Positions 1-10,520 of a stretch of 64,000 nt of DNA are shown in pieces. Below the pieces are notes generated by a model, which had not been told where the DNA came from, ran no database searches, and saw only the letters and a list, made by a program, of their open reading frames with translations. Position numbers and translations under genes: made by a program. This DNA comes from Chlorobiaceae bacterium. GTDB taxonomy: Bacteria; Bacteroidota; Chlorobiia; Chlorobiales; Chlorobiaceae. Positions within the stretch are counted from its first letter, which is position 1. Every line of letters begins with the position of its first letter. The stretch lies in the NCBI GenBank assembly GCA_013335405.1, contig JAAXVR010000005.1, positions 1 through 64,000 on the forward strand, given 5' to 3'.

Positions 1-3
1 ATT

Positions 4-100
4 GTCATTCTGAGGCCGATGCAGTCGGACGAAGAATCTATAACCCTTTTCTGAACAGGAAGATGGATCCTTCACTACGCTATGCTTCGTTCAGGATGAC
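4..100. repeat. Imperfect palindromic intergenic repeat
   Basis: The outer arms GTCATTCTGA (4-13) and TCAGGATGAC (91-100) are inverted copies with one G-U type difference. Inner arms GAAGAATCT (31-39) and GGATCCTTC (65-73) are also inverted copies with two wobble differences. The whole unit could fold into a long interrupted hairpin. Similar GTCATTCTGA...TCAGGATGAC units are scattered between genes in many bacterial genomes. Here it lies upstream of serB, with about 150 bases between it and the start codon. I saw no second copy in the window. It may be a small non-autonomous palindromic element; that is inference. Confidence 0.6.
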
Positions 101-256
101 AGGAACAATATCATACCCACGTTCGATCTGTCGCTACCGCAGTTATAATCCTTATTACTGTTCTTCTGTTGTCGTAGCCCCCCGTTTTTGAAGGTTACCC
201 AAACAGCATTATCTTGAACATCAACCTTAAACGGTAACAATAGATATCTCCCGTAC

Positions 257-1477
257 ATGCGCGAACTCTTGCTCATCAACATCACCGGCCCGGACAAACC
301 GGGCCTGACGTCGAAAATCACGTCGATACTTTCAGGTTATAATATACCGGTGCTCGATATCGGCCAGGCGGTGATCCACAACCACCTTTCGCTCGGCATG
401 CTGGTCGAGGTACCGGCGGAGTCCGCATCCTCTCCGGTGCTGAAGGACCTGCTTTTCTGCGCTCATACGCTCGGCATCCAGATCAGTTTCACCCCTGTTG
501 AGGATACTGAATATGAAGACTGGGTGGGGGAACAGGGAAAACCGCGCCACCTGCTCTCGCTCCTGTCGAGGAGGATTACCGCGGAACAGCTGGAACGGGT
601 CTCGTCGCTCATCGCGTCGCACAACCTCAACATCGATTCCATCAACCGCCTGTCGGGCCGGATTCCGCTGGAAAATGGCGGCGGCACGCACCGGAAGGCA
701 TGCGTGGAATTCTCCATCAGGGGTATGCTTGAAAACGAAAACCTCTTCCGCGAAGAGATGCTCGCCATCACCGACACCCTCGGCATCGACATCGGCTTCC
801 AGGAGGACAGCATCTTCCGGCGGAACCGCAGGCTCGTGGTGTTCGACATGGACTCGACCATCATCACCTCGGAGGTGATCGACGAACTTGCACTTGAAGC
901 GGGCGTCGGCGAAGAAGTTGCCGCCATCACCGAACGGGCGATGCGGGGAGAACTCGATTTCACGGCAAGCCTGCAGGAACGGGTTTCGAAGCTGAAGGAT
1001 CTGGACGAGCATGTGCTTGAAACGATAGCCCGGAGGCTGCAGCTGACCGAAGGAGCGGAAACGCTTTTCCACAACCTGCACAACCTCGGCTTCAAAACGG
1101 CCATCCTCTCGGGCGGCTTCACCTATTTCGGCCACTACCTGCAGAAAAAGCTCAATATCGACTATGTCTATGCCAATACCCTCGAAATCGAGGAGGGCAG
1201 ACTGACCGGACGCGTGGTCGGTCAGATCGTCGATGGGAAACGCAAGGCGGAACTGCTCGAACTGATCGCGAAAAAGGAAAATATCCGCCTGGAACAGACC
1301 ATTGCCGTCGGCGACGGGGCCAACGACCTTCCGATGCTCGGCAAGGCGGGACTCGGTATCGCCTTCAGGGCGAAACCGATCGTACGCGAAAAGGCGAAGC
1401 AGGCGATCTCGACGCTCGGCCTCGACGCCATCCTCTACCTGATGGGCTTCAGGGACAGGGATGAACTGAGCGTTTAG
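257..1477 (+). CDS. serB: Phosphoserine phosphatase SerB with N-terminal ACT-like region
   Basis: Hydrolyses O-phosphoserine to serine, the last step of the phosphorylated serine pathway, in the cytosol. The 406-residue protein opens with an amino-acid-binding ACT-like region (MRELLLINITGPDKPGLTSK), followed by a second regulatory segment up to about residue 185. The HAD phosphatase domain then begins with motif I, VVFDMDSTII (about 193-202), in which the first Asp is the phosphorylated nucleophile. Motif II lies in ILSGGFTYF and the motif III/IV region is VGDGANDLPML. The length fits the long SerB type with regulatory ACT domains. The ATG at 257 is directly before the ACT start; no strong Shine-Dalgarno is seen. 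It stands alone on the plus strand, convergent with the ATPase gene at 1588. Confidence 0.93.
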   Translation: MRELLLINITGPDKPGLTSKITSILSGYNIPVLDIGQAVIHNHLSLGMLVEVPAESASSPVLKDLLFCAHTLGIQISFTPVEDTEYEDWVGEQGKPRHLLSLLSRRITAEQLERVSSLIASHNLNIDSINRLSGRIPLENGGGTHRKACVEFSIRGMLENENLFREEMLAITDTLGIDIGFQEDSIFRRNRRLVVFDMDSTIITSEVIDELALEAGVGEEVAAITERAMRGELDFTASLQERVSKLKDLDEHVLETIARRLQLTEGAETLFHNLHNLGFKTAILSGGFTYFGHYLQKKLNIDYVYANTLEIEEGRLTGRVVGQIVDGKRKAELLELIAKKENIRLEQTIAVGDGANDLPMLGKAGLGIAFRAKPIVREKAKQAISTLGLDAILYLMGFRDRDELSV

Positions 1478-1587
1478 GGATGCCTGCCGACCTCTCTCCA
1501 TATCAAAGGAAAAGCCGGGACAACGCAGCAATCCAGGAGCGGTCCTGCATAAAAACCTTGCATGCAGCACAGCGTTTCGCGCCATTC

Positions 1588-2925
1588 TCAATCGTCAGGG
1601 AACGGTGAGCGGTTCTCGTGCTGCTCGCATTTTGTGGCGGCAAAAGCACTGTAAAGCGGCAGAAACGTGATTTTTTGCCTGGGAAGATCCGCATATGGGC
1701 GGTCTGAAAAGACCAATGCGTTGCCACACTCCGGATACGAGGCAAGAAAGAGATGAAGGCTCCTCAAACTGCCGGCAGCGCCGCTTTTCACCTCTACAGG
1801 ATGGATCCTGCCGTTCAGAACCGCCAGATAATCAACTTCGGCAGAACTGCTTTTTGCCTGTCTGTCCCAGTAATAAAGGTTGCCCTGTTGGGATACCATC
1901 ATCTCCTGCCCCACAAACTGCTCGGCCATGGCTCCCCGGTAGATGGAGAGAAGGTCGCTTTTTGCATACTCGATATCATCCGGCATACCTGACAGATGGC
2001 GCATCAGTCCGATATCGAGCATGAGCGCTTTGAATAACCTGGCTGAGGCAGTTGCTCCCAGGGGAAGACCCGAGGGATCAACCGACGGGATTCTTCTGGC
2101 TACCTGGGCCAGGCATAACGCATCAAATGCCTTTTTCAGCGTCGGGTTGCTGTATCCCTCGCCAAGGCGTGCATATTTGATCTGTTTTCCGATATGCTGT
2201 GACAGGGAGGTAAAGACAGCGTCGAGACAGAAGCGGTCAACCCTTGGTGTATATCTGGCAAAATCCATCCTGTAGGACTCCGCAATTTCTTTTTGTACTT
2301 CAAAGGCATCGCGCAACGAGTTTTTCTCAAGGTATGCATTGACAGCGGCAGGCATTCCCCCGATGAAGAAATAGCGTTTAAGTTCTTCGCGCAGCAGGTC
2401 ATGCACAGCAGGCGACAGTTCAGCCGGATTGCCCAGAACAGCCGCCACCGCAGGAACGTTACCGATTGCCTCGAGATATTCGGCAAAAGTGAGCGGATAA
2501 AGATTGAGAAACTGGACCCTGCCAACTGGAAAGGAGCTTTCATCAAGAGCAAATGCAAGGAGCGACCCGGCGGCAACAACATGCAGCTCCGGCATTTCTT
2601 CATAAAAATAGCGCAGGGCGGTGATGGCTCGGGGGCATGCCTGAATTTCGTCAAAAAAGAGCAGTGTTTTGCCTGGCGTGATCTTTTGCTGCAGGATGAC
2701 TTCAAGATCCGAGATGATGCGCCTGGCCTTGAGGTCGCCGTCGAAAATCCTGCATACGGTCTGATTCCGCTCAAAATCCACCAGAGCAAGTGAATCAAAT
2801 CGTTTGTTGCCGAACTCTTTGAGCGACCAGGTTTTACCAACCTGACGCGCACCCCGCAGGATGAGAGGCTTACGGCGTGTCCCTTCCTTCCAGAGCAGAA
2901 GATCGTTTTCGATAAATCGAAGCAT
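1588..2925 (-). CDS. AAA family ATPase with DUF4143 C-terminal domain
   Basis: A 445-residue protein with a Walker A motif GARQVGKT near residues 25-32 and a Walker B-like LLFFDEIQ near 90. The C-terminal half has the look of DUF4143, including a restriction-nuclease-like patch (AEVDYLAVLNGRIHPVEVKSG) near residue 370, where E/D-x-D and VEVKS resemble a PD-(D/E)XK core. Proteins of this family (AAA_14 plus DUF4143) are widespread, often strain-variable and of unknown function. Some authors link them to stress or toxin-antitoxin loci, but no antitoxin-like partner is next to it here. Its upstream flank is very AT-rich (about 2940-3005). The gene converges with serB. Confidence 0.85.
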   Translation of the reverse strand: MLRFIENDLLLWKEGTRRKPLILRGARQVGKTWSLKEFGNKRFDSLALVDFERNQTVCRIFDGDLKARRIISDLEVILQQKITPGKTLLFFDEIQACPRAITALRYFYEEMPELHVVAAGSLLAFALDESSFPVGRVQFLNLYPLTFAEYLEAIGNVPAVAAVLGNPAELSPAVHDLLREELKRYFFIGGMPAAVNAYLEKNSLRDAFEVQKEIAESYRMDFARYTPRVDRFCLDAVFTSLSQHIGKQIKYARLGEGYSNPTLKKAFDALCLAQVARRIPSVDPSGLPLGATASARLFKALMLDIGLMRHLSGMPDDIEYAKSDLLSIYRGAMAEQFVGQEMMVSQQGNLYYWDRQAKSSSAEVDYLAVLNGRIHPVEVKSGAAGSLRSLHLFLASYPECGNALVFSDRPYADLPRQKITFLPLYSAFAATKCEQHENRSPFPDD

Positions 2926-3149
2926 GGATGCTGGTTATGGTGGGGTAAAACCGGTAATTTTAATAATTATACCCAAATTATATATTAATTATTTAATAAT
3001 ACAAGGCTTTTATGAAATTTCCTGAAAGGAACGATACTTCCTTATGGCAATTCCCGCAAGAGAAAGCCTGTAGCAGAATTGTTGCAGGTTATGTTCCGGT
3101 TTTCTTCAGAAGAAGAGAAAATGGAGTGAGGCTGTCATTGAGGGACCTC

Positions 3150-3464
3150 TCAATCGACGTACCCGACGAAATGTTCGAACGCCTTCCTGTGCGGAAGCGT
3201 GATGGCGCCGGACGGGCAGACCGGTTCGCACCGGGTGCAGAGCACAATGCAGTTGTACGGGTGGGCTACGGTCATTTTCGGTTTCCGGACGACCTCGGAA
3301 GCAAGATCGGCCTGACCGGGCCCGAAGACTCCGGGCCTGCAGAAATCGGCACATGCTTCGCATCCGTTACACAATTCCGAATCGATCACGGGATACCAGG
3401 CTATCTGTTCACGCGGTGCAAGCAGACGCTTCTTTTTTCCTGACTGTGATACTGAACCGCTCAA
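3150..3464 (-). CDS. Small two-cluster ferredoxin-like protein
   Basis: A 104-residue protein with two cysteine groups suited to two [4Fe-4S] clusters: C32-x2-C35-x2-C38-x3-C42-R-P-G, and C72-x3-C76-x2-C79-x3-C83-P. The first spacing is the classical ferredoxin one. The second begins with x3 instead of x2, which is unusual. A conserved block [12 protein letters not shown] precedes the first cluster, and the protein ends in FVGYVD. Both blocks recur in the neighbour upstream (3495-3995), so the two are paralogues, separated by 30 bases and probably co-transcribed. Likely a soluble low-potential electron carrier or a subunit of a larger oxidoreductase; its partner is not evident. Confidence 0.8.
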   Translation of the reverse strand: MSGSVSQSGKKKRLLAPREQIAWYPVIDSELCNGCEACADFCRPGVFGPGQADLASEVVRKPKMTVAHPYNCIVLCTRCEPVCPSGAITLPHRKAFEHFVGYVD

Positions 3465-3494
3465 GATTAACTCCGTTTATTTATTCTTCAGCCC

Positions 3495-3995
3495 TCAATC
3501 AAGGTACTCCACATATTTCTCGAAATCCTCTTTCTTCGGCAGTACGATGGCGCCGGAGGTACAGATGGGTACGCACCGGTCGCAGAGCACAAGGCAGTTC
3601 CAGGGATGGCAGACGACGAGCTTCGGCCGGTGGATTCCCGTCGGATCGGGCTCACCGAGTTCAAAAACACCCGGTTTGCAGAGGACCTTGCAGTCGCCGC
3701 AGCCGTTGCAGAGATCGGGCTTGATGGTCGGATACCAGGGGATCTCTTCCCTTGGGGCGAGAAGACGCTTCCGCCTCTTCTTCGTCTCCTGTTTCCGGGG
3801 AGCAGGGCTTCCGGCAGATGTACCCGTTGAAGGTTCGGGTTTCTCGCATGAAGGAGCTGCAGTGAAAGCTGCCTCTTCATCGAGGTGCATCGAACGCGAT
3901 TTGAGCGCGAGGCGCAGGGACCGGACGAAGCGGAAAAAACAGCCATTGCAGGAAGGCTTTTCACAACGGCCGAAAAAACAGTCGAAAACAAGCAT
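3495..3995 (-). CDS. Ferredoxin-like protein with extra N-terminal cysteine cluster
   Basis: Paralogue of the downstream gene. Taken from the ATG at 3995 it has 166 residues. Cysteines C96-x2-C99-x2-C102-x3-C106-K-P-G, then C134-x3-C138-x2-C141-x3-C145, repeat the odd spacing of the neighbour, and [12 protein letters not shown] and a YVEYLD end are shared. An additional N-terminal group C6-x4-C11-x4-C16-x2-C19 could bind a further metal site. A basic/Pro-rich linker (about 50-80) joins the two parts. The frame is open up to an ATG at 4133, and another ATG lies at 3890; no start has a convincing ribosome-binding site, so the N-terminus is uncertain. The gene follows alaS on the same strand. 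Confidence 0.7.
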   Translation of the reverse strand: MLVFDCFFGRCEKPSCNGCFFRFVRSLRLALKSRSMHLDEEAAFTAAPSCEKPEPSTGTSAGSPAPRKQETKKRRKRLLAPREEIPWYPTIKPDLCNGCGDCKVLCKPGVFELGEPDPTGIHRPKLVVCHPWNCLVLCDRCVPICTSGAIVLPKKEDFEKYVEYLD

Positions 3996-4141
3996 AAACA
4001 AACAACAGATCTGTACTGATAATGGAATAACGAAACAACAGCCGGTCAGTTGCCCCGGCTGCTGAACCCATGTTTTTCTTTTCGTCCGTGAAAAAGCTCC
4101 GCTCGTGGCATCATGGCCCAAGGGTGCTTCCATGCCGGGAA

Positions 4142-6817
4142 TCAGGCATCAAGCAGCTTCTTCACGTTCTCCCTGAATGCATCAAACGCTTTCCGCTCTC
4201 CCGAGGGATCCTTGCCCCCTGCCGTTGCAAGCTCGGGTTTGCCGCCGCCGCCGCCCTGAACATATTTTGCGGCCTCGCGAATGAGCGCCCCCGAATCGAA
4301 ATGACAGGAAAACGATGGTTCGTTATTGGCATAACTGACCAGGGAAACTTTTCCTGCTTCGACAGTGCTCAGCAAACCGGTGCCGGGCTTACTTCTGTGC
4401 TTCAGTTTTTCCAGCAGTGCCTGCCCGATCAGACGCAGTTCATCAGCCGTCACACCATCGATGTGGTGAGTCAGCACACTGACACCTTTTTCCTCCGTGG
4501 CCTCGTCAAGAACGTTTTCCGAATGATGGAGCAGCCTCTGCATACGATACTCCTGCAGCTGCTTTTCCTGGACTTTTTTCGACTCCACGAGAGCTGTCAG
4601 CTTTTCGACGACGGGCTCGTCGCCTTTCGCTTTCAGAAGATTCCTCACCTCCTGGAGTTCACGGTGCTCCTTCCACAGCAGCTTCTCGGCAGCCTTGCCG
4701 GTGAGCGCTTCGATACGCCTGACACCCGATGCCACCGAAGACTCGCTGACAATCTTGAACAGGCCGATTCGACCGATGTTGTCAACGTGAGTCCCTCCGC
4801 AAAGTTCTACGGAGATACCCGGCACTTCGACCACCCTGACCCTGTCCGCATACTTGTCGCCGAAAAAGGCAAGAGCCCCTTTGGCCAACGCTTCATCGTA
4901 AGGAACATCCGCATGTTTGCTGACCGCTTCGGCTTTCCTGATCTGCTCGTTCACGAGGGATTCCACCTCCTCGATTTCGGAATCCGAAAGTCTGGAAAAA
5001 TGACTGAAATCAAACCGCAGCCGCTCTGCGTTGACATACGAGCCCTTCTGCTGTACATGCTGCCCGAGTACCCTGCGAAGCGCACCGTGCAGAAGGTGGG
5101 TCGCCGTATGGTTCCTCTCGATTTCCTGGCGAAGGTGGCGATCGACGGATGCTTCGGCTGCAAGCTGACGTTCATCTATGGAAATATCGGCTGGATTCAC
5201 GGCTGTATCGAGAATCTTGTCGAACGCTTCGGTGACAACATGCACGAACGTGTCGCCGTCTTTGATGGTATCGGTTACGTGAAGGCGGTATGCGGCCGTT
5301 TCGAGCCATCCCCTGTCACCGACCTGCCCGCCGCTCTCCGCATAGAACGGGGTACGTTCAAGCGCAAGCAGCATATTACCCCGGGCATGCATCACCCCTG
5401 CAATCATAACAGGCATTTCAAGCCGCTCATAACCCTCGAATACCGTCTGTCGGTGCTCCCCGAACCAGTGCCATTCGGCGGCATCGTCATGCACCTGCTG
5501 TTTTTCGCGGCGATCGGTTCTGGCGCGGAGTTTCTGCTCCTGCATGGCGTGCTCAAAACCTTCTCCGTCAACCTGGAGTCCGACGTCAGCAGCCATAAGG
5601 CGGGTAAGATCGAACGGAAAACCGTAGGTGTCGTAGAGTTTGAATGCGTCTTTTCCGCTGATTATCGACTTGCCGGAAGCGCGGACTTTACCGGTCACTT
5701 CGTTGAAAATCTCTATTCCCCTGTCAAGGGTGACAATGAAGCTCTCCTCTTCGGACCTTATGATTCTGCTGACGGTCTCCTGCTGTTTGCGCAGTTCAGG
5801 GAAGACATCGCCCATGGATTCGGCAAGCGTCGCAACAAGCTGGCTGATGACCGGTTCATGGTAACCGAGGTTTTTCGAATAGCGAAGTGCCCGTCTCAGG
5901 ATCCTGCGCAGCACATAGCCGCGCCCTTCATTCGATGGCATTGCTCCGTCGGAAAGAGCGAACGTGAGGGTCCGGGTATGGTCAGCGATCACCCTCATGG
6001 CGATGTCGCTCTGCCCATCGAGGCTGGCCCCGTAGGATACGCCGGTTATTTCGGTTATACGGTCGAACAATGCCCTGAAAACATCGGTATCGTAATTTGA
6101 ACCCTTTCCCTGGAGGACGGCGGTGATCCTCTCGAACCCCATGCCGGTATCGACATGTTTCTGCGGCAGCGGCTCCAGGCGGCCGTCACTCTGCCGGTTG
6201 TACTGGATGAATACGAGGTTCCAGAGCTCCATCACCCGGTGGTCACCGACATTGACGAGCTTTTCTCCGGAACGGTCCGGAGTCAGGTCGATATGAATTT
6301 CAGAGCAGGGACCGCAAGGGCCCGTCTCTCCCATCTCCCAGAAATTGTCCTTTTCTCCAAAACGCAGGATATGCGAAGGATCGATATCGGTGTGCTTCCG
6401 CCATATCATGAAGCTTTCGTCGTCGTCCTGAAAAACCGTTGCATAAAGGCGCTCTTTCGGCAGTTTCCAGACATCGGTAAGCAGCTCCCAGGCCCAGGAA
6501 ATGGCCTCTTCCTTGTAGTAATCCCCGAAAGACCAGTTGCCGAGCATCTCGAAAAACGTATGGTGGTAAGTGTCCCTGCCGACATCTTCCAGATCGTTAT
6601 GCTTGCCTGAGGCCCGGATGCATTTCTGTGTATCGGCAGCTCGGCTGTAAGGCCTCGTACCCTTCCCGAGGAAGACATCCTTGAACTGGTTCATTCCCGC
6701 ATTGGTGAAGAGAAGTGTAGGGTCATCGGAGGGAATCACAGGGGCTGAACGAACAATGGTATGTCCTTTCTCTGCGAAAAAATCAAAAAAAGACTGCCTG
6801 ATTTCTCGTGATTTCAT
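4142..6817 (-). CDS. alaS: Alanyl-tRNA synthetase
   Basis: Charges tRNA-Ala with alanine and edits misacylated tRNA. The 891-residue protein begins [19 protein letters not shown], the usual AlaRS start. The frame runs back to 7189, but the ATG at 6817 has GGAAG a few bases ahead, matches family length and leaves the upstream divergent gene free. Visible motifs are TNAGMNQFK in the class II catalytic core, the editing-domain zinc site HTATH (about 567-571) and CGGTH (about 671-675), and a Gly-rich C-Ala domain end ([13 protein letters not shown]). An unrelated plus-strand frame of 676 codons across this gene is a shadow. The start of the ferredoxin-like gene lies just downstream. Confidence 0.96.
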   Translation of the reverse strand: MKSREIRQSFFDFFAEKGHTIVRSAPVIPSDDPTLLFTNAGMNQFKDVFLGKGTRPYSRAADTQKCIRASGKHNDLEDVGRDTYHHTFFEMLGNWSFGDYYKEEAISWAWELLTDVWKLPKERLYATVFQDDDESFMIWRKHTDIDPSHILRFGEKDNFWEMGETGPCGPCSEIHIDLTPDRSGEKLVNVGDHRVMELWNLVFIQYNRQSDGRLEPLPQKHVDTGMGFERITAVLQGKGSNYDTDVFRALFDRITEITGVSYGASLDGQSDIAMRVIADHTRTLTFALSDGAMPSNEGRGYVLRRILRRALRYSKNLGYHEPVISQLVATLAESMGDVFPELRKQQETVSRIIRSEEESFIVTLDRGIEIFNEVTGKVRASGKSIISGKDAFKLYDTYGFPFDLTRLMAADVGLQVDGEGFEHAMQEQKLRARTDRREKQQVHDDAAEWHWFGEHRQTVFEGYERLEMPVMIAGVMHARGNMLLALERTPFYAESGGQVGDRGWLETAAYRLHVTDTIKDGDTFVHVVTEAFDKILDTAVNPADISIDERQLAAEASVDRHLRQEIERNHTATHLLHGALRRVLGQHVQQKGSYVNAERLRFDFSHFSRLSDSEIEEVESLVNEQIRKAEAVSKHADVPYDEALAKGALAFFGDKYADRVRVVEVPGISVELCGGTHVDNIGRIGLFKIVSESSVASGVRRIEALTGKAAEKLLWKEHRELQEVRNLLKAKGDEPVVEKLTALVESKKVQEKQLQEYRMQRLLHHSENVLDEATEEKGVSVLTHHIDGVTADELRLIGQALLEKLKHRSKPGTGLLSTVEAGKVSLVSYANNEPSFSCHFDSGALIREAAKYVQGGGGGKPELATAGGKDPSGERKAFDAFRENVKKLLDA

Positions 6818-7096
6818 AGAGCTTCCAGTCATGTTGCAATGCTTGCCGCGAGACATTCCCATGCATGGCGGGCGGCGGATGTCGTTTAATTTACTGTTTT
6901 TCGTTCCTTGTTGCCAATATAATTTTAACGCCGCCCAAAGGCTCCCGAGCGGATCAGCGGGGGCACAGGTAAAAAACAAAGGAACGGTATTTTTCTTTTC
7001 AAAAAAATTATATTTGAAATGGTATGCTTTGCGATATCGATGCTCTATCGATCGGAAATCCGGTTTTTCCCTTTCCAATAAAACAGGAGAAATGTT

Positions 7097-7354
7097 ATGA
7101 GCTGGGGAGTTGAAGACGAACAGAGACGGAAGGGTGTTCTGGCTCTCATGGAGATCTCCGAAAAGATCATGAGGGAAAACCCGAACCATGTCAACGAAGT
7201 CCGGAAAAGTGAAAGCGGATGCTGGATGGAACAGATATACGGCATCCTTCGCTGCGATTTCTGTGACCTTTCTCCGGATTGTCCGATCAGGGAAGAACAG
7301 GTATGGCAGGAATACCTGAAGGCAAACAACATCATCATCGAAAAAAATTCCTGA
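7097..7354 (+). CDS. Small four-cysteine protein of unknown function
   Basis: An 85-residue acidic, soluble protein with no signal peptide or membrane segment. A good Shine-Dalgarno (AGGAG, 7084-7088) precedes the ATG at 7097, which supports a real gene. The N-terminal half is predicted helical. Four cysteines are spaced C42-x10-C53-x2-C56-x5-C62 (SGCW...[16 protein letters not shown]), which could bind zinc or an iron-sulfur cluster. I do not recognise the family. It lies divergent from alaS and about 215 bases ahead of korA on the same strand. The longest possible alaS frame would overlap it, which is one reason to choose the shorter alaS start. Confidence 0.72.
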   Translation: MSWGVEDEQRRKGVLALMEISEKIMRENPNHVNEVRKSESGCWMEQIYGILRCDFCDLSPDCPIREEQVWQEYLKANNIIIEKNS

Positions 7355-7569
7355 AATAGTTGCCTTCTGCTTGCTTTAATACGGCGAATCTTTTATACTG
7401 AAGAAATTGCGGAAGACCGTGCTGTTTTGTTTTATTGACGTCTTCTTACTACCCACCAGCATACTTTTTCACCAGACAGAAAATCAATGCTCTCCGGTAA
7501 ACGGAGCTGTATTGATACGGATTTTCTATTGCCTGTTCATCATTTTGCCAAGTAATTAAACAAGGGACA

Positions 7570-9456
7570 ATGACCGATATACAAGAAACAAGCACAAAGG
7601 GCCATATGATACCGAAAACCAGCGTATCCGTCCTTTTTGCGGGCGACTCCGGGGACGGCATGCAGCTGACCGGTACCCAGTTCGCCAATACCGTAGCTGT
7701 CCGAGGCTCCGAACTGAACACCTTCCCCAATTTCCCTTCGGAAATCAGGGCCCCGGCCGGAACCATTTCAGGCGTTTCAGGTTTCCAGCTCCAGTTCGGC
7801 AGCAAACCTGTCTATACCCCGGGGGCGAGGTTCGACGTCATGATCGCCATGAACTCCGCAGCCCTTAAAGCCAATCTCAAGGACCTGCACCGTGGCGGCA
7901 TCATCATTGCGAGCACCGAAGGGTTCGATGAAAAAAACCTTAAACTCGCCGGATACCCGGAAGGCGCAAACCCGCTCGAAGACGGCAGTCTGAGCAACTA
8001 TATCGTCTTCCCTGTACCTGTGCTGCAGCTTACCCGCGAAGCGCTCAAGGACAGCGGTCTGAGCATGAAGGAAATCGACCGCTGCAAGAACATGTTCGTG
8101 CTCGGCCTGCTCTACTGGCTCTATAACCTTCCTTTCGAAGGCACTGTTGAAATGCTGGAGGAAAAGTTCAGCAAGAACCCTGCCATTGCCCAGGCAAACA
8201 TCCGCACCGTCAAGGCCGGTTATTACTTTGGCGATGAAACGGAAATTTTCGCGAACATCGGCCGCTTCGATATCGCACCGCAAAAACAGCACGGACTCTA
8301 CCGCAGGGTAACCGGTAACGAAGCCTGCGCCATCGCACTGACCGCCGCAGCAAAAAAAGCGGGCCTCGAGCTCTTCCTCGGATCATATCCGATCACTCCG
8401 GCAACCGAGATCCTTCAGACCCTCGCCAGGATGAAAAAGTGGGGAGTCAAGACCTTCCAGGCCGAGGACGAGATCGCCGGCATCGTCAGCAGCATCGGCG
8501 CTGCCTTCGGTGGTGCGCTCGCGGCAACAAACACCTCCGGCCCCGGATTGGCCCTGAAAACAGAGGCGCTCGGTCTGGCGGTCATCATGGAAATTCCGCT
8601 CGTCATCATCAATGTCCAGCGAGGAGGTCCGTCGACCGGCCTTCCAACGAAACCGGAGCAGTCGGATCTGTTCATAGCCCTCTACGGCCGCCATGGCGAT
8701 GCACCGCTTCCTGTCATTGCAGCCAGCTCTCCCGTCGACTGTTTCTATACGACCTATGAAGCTGCGAGGCTCGCTCTCGAGCATATGACCCCGGTCATCT
8801 GCCTCTCTGACGGTTACCTTGCGCTGAGCTCCGAACCATGGAAAGTCATCACGGAAGAAAGCCTCGCAGATATCAACCCGAAAATCCAGCCGGCACGCAA
8901 ACCCGACGATCCGCCTTACCTTCCCTACAAGCGCGACGAACAGCATGTACGCTCATGGGCTATCCCCGGAACTCCAGGGTTGGAACACCGTCTCGGAGGG
9001 CTGGAAAAACAGCATGAAACCGGTAATGTTTCCCATGACCCGGACAACCATGAACTGATGACCAGGCTGCGTGCGGAAAAAATCGAGATGATTGCGGAAA
9101 CGATCCCGCTCCAGACAATCGATAACGGACCGGAGTCCGGAGACCTGCTCGTCCTTGGCTGGGGCTCTTCCTACGGTGCAATAAAAACAGCTATCGAGAA
9201 TGCTCACGAAGAAGGACATACCAGCGTGGCACATGCGCATCTTCGCTATCTGAACCCGTTCCCGAAAAACCTCGGACAGATTCTCGGCAACTACAAAAAA
9301 GTCCTGATCCCCGAAAACAACAACGGTCAGTTGATCCATATCATCCGCGACAAATTCCTCATCGAACCTGTCGGGTTCAGCAAGGTCAAGGGCTTACCGT
9401 TCAACGAAATGGAAATTCTCGATAAAATCATCGACGTGATAAAGGAGCTTGCATAA
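7570..9456 (+). CDS. korA: 2-oxoglutarate:ferredoxin oxidoreductase, fused gamma-alpha subunit
   Basis: With KorB it carries out ferredoxin-dependent reductive carboxylation of succinyl-CoA to 2-oxoglutarate, a CO2-fixing step of the reductive TCA cycle in green sulfur bacteria. The 628 residues contain an N-terminal gamma-type domain ([17 protein letters not shown] near 20-36) fused to the alpha domain, which starts around [12 protein letters not shown] (about 270-281). The stretch [15 protein letters not shown] lies near 355. A ribosome-binding site AAGGGA precedes the ATG. The stop codon TAA overlaps the korB start (TAATG), so translation is probably coupled. A TTGACG (7435) lies upstream, but its spacing to CATACT is too long to call a promoter. 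Confidence 0.95.
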   Translation: MTDIQETSTKGHMIPKTSVSVLFAGDSGDGMQLTGTQFANTVAVRGSELNTFPNFPSEIRAPAGTISGVSGFQLQFGSKPVYTPGARFDVMIAMNSAALKANLKDLHRGGIIIASTEGFDEKNLKLAGYPEGANPLEDGSLSNYIVFPVPVLQLTREALKDSGLSMKEIDRCKNMFVLGLLYWLYNLPFEGTVEMLEEKFSKNPAIAQANIRTVKAGYYFGDETEIFANIGRFDIAPQKQHGLYRRVTGNEACAIALTAAAKKAGLELFLGSYPITPATEILQTLARMKKWGVKTFQAEDEIAGIVSSIGAAFGGALAATNTSGPGLALKTEALGLAVIMEIPLVIINVQRGGPSTGLPTKPEQSDLFIALYGRHGDAPLPVIAASSPVDCFYTTYEAARLALEHMTPVICLSDGYLALSSEPWKVITEESLADINPKIQPARKPDDPPYLPYKRDEQHVRSWAIPGTPGLEHRLGGLEKQHETGNVSHDPDNHELMTRLRAEKIEMIAETIPLQTIDNGPESGDLLVLGWGSSYGAIKTAIENAHEEGHTSVAHAHLRYLNPFPKNLGQILGNYKKVLIPENNNGQLIHIIRDKFLIEPVGFSKVKGLPFNEMEILDKIIDVIKELA

Positions 9457-10502
9457 TGAGCGATACAGAAATACTTGCCACTTCGGGCGCCACCCTTACC
9501 TCAAAGGATTTCGCCTCGGATCAGGAACCGAAATGGTGTCCCGGATGCGGCGACCATGCCGTATTGCAGCAGATAAAAAACACCCTGCCCGATCTCGGCA
9601 TACCCAGGGAAAACTTCGTGTTCATCTCGGGCATCGGCTGTTCTTCGCGCCTGCCCTACTATGTATCGGCATATGGTGTACACGGTATCCACGGCAGGGC
9701 GCTGCCGATGGCGACCGGGCTGAAGACGGCTCGTCCAGAGCTCTGTGTCTGGGTTGCGACCGGTGACGGTGATGCGCTTTCAATCGGAGGCAACCACTTC
9801 ATCCATACCCTGAGAAGGAATCCCGACCTGAATGTCGTGCTTTTCAACAATGAAATCTACGGCCTCACGAAAGGACAGTACTCCCCGACAACAAAACTCG
9901 GCCTGAAAACAGTCACCTCCCCTTCGGGAGTCATCGACCACCCGTTCAACACCGCTTCTCTGACCATCGGTTCCGGCGGTTCGTTCTTCGCCAGGGCGTT
10001 CGACCGTGACGGCAAATTCCTCCGTGGGGTACTGACAAGGGCGGCAAAGCACAAGGGGTTGTCACTTGTCGAGATCTACCAGAACTGCCCGATTTTCAAC
10101 AATTCGGCTTTCGAGGCTTTCGCCAGCAGCGAGAACCGGCCTGAAGTGACCATCTACCTCGAACAGGGCAAACCGCTTGTCTTCGGCAAGGATGGCAGGA
10201 AAGGAATCATGCTTGACGGGTTCAGACCGATCGTGGTGGATATCGAAAAGAAAGGCCTGTCGACGAGCGACCTCTGGATCCATGACGAAGCCGACATCCA
10301 CAAGGCATCGATACTCGCCCGTTTCGTCGATGACGATGCAGAAGTGGATGAAAAGCTTCCATGCCCGCTCGGCATACTCTTTGCCAATGAAAAGGTCACC
10401 TACGAAGACGCTCTGACCTCACAGATACAGGCTGCACAGTCAAAAGGAGCCGGTACGTTCGAAGAGCTGCTCGTCGGGGACAACTCCTACATCATCAAGT
10501 AA
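9456..10502 (+). CDS. korB: 2-oxoglutarate:ferredoxin oxidoreductase beta subunit
   Basis: The thiamine-diphosphate-binding subunit of KorAB, 348 residues. It begins with the cluster-binding segment [14 protein letters not shown] (about 26-39). The TPP motif [12 protein letters not shown] lies near 105, followed by [19 protein letters not shown], typical of the beta subunits of 2-oxoacid:ferredoxin oxidoreductases with 2-oxoglutarate preference. No separate delta ferredoxin subunit gene is next to it, consistent with the two-subunit Kor type in which external ferredoxin donates electrons. Start overlaps the korA stop by one base; a strong hairpin terminator follows at 10521. Confidence 0.95.
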   Translation: MSDTEILATSGATLTSKDFASDQEPKWCPGCGDHAVLQQIKNTLPDLGIPRENFVFISGIGCSSRLPYYVSAYGVHGIHGRALPMATGLKTARPELCVWVATGDGDALSIGGNHFIHTLRRNPDLNVVLFNNEIYGLTKGQYSPTTKLGLKTVTSPSGVIDHPFNTASLTIGSGGSFFARAFDRDGKFLRGVLTRAAKHKGLSLVEIYQNCPIFNNSAFEAFASSENRPEVTIYLEQGKPLVFGKDGRKGIMLDGFRPIVVDIEKKGLSTSDLWIHDEADIHKASILARFVDDDAEVDEKLPCPLGILFANEKVTYEDALTSQIQAAQSKGAGTFEELLVGDNSYIIK

Positions 10503-10520
10503 ATGATACATTGAAAAAAG

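Noticed and set aside
332..1591. A 419-codon frame opposite serB
   Set aside because: Antisense shadow of serB with no domain pattern.
4070..6100. A 676-codon open frame on the plus strand opposite alaS
   Set aside because: It is fully antisense to a clear AlaRS gene, has no recognisable domain and is explained by codon bias of the real gene.
7435..7465. TTGACG...CATACT as a promoter of korA
   Set aside because: The spacer of 19 bases and the poor second box are weak evidence.
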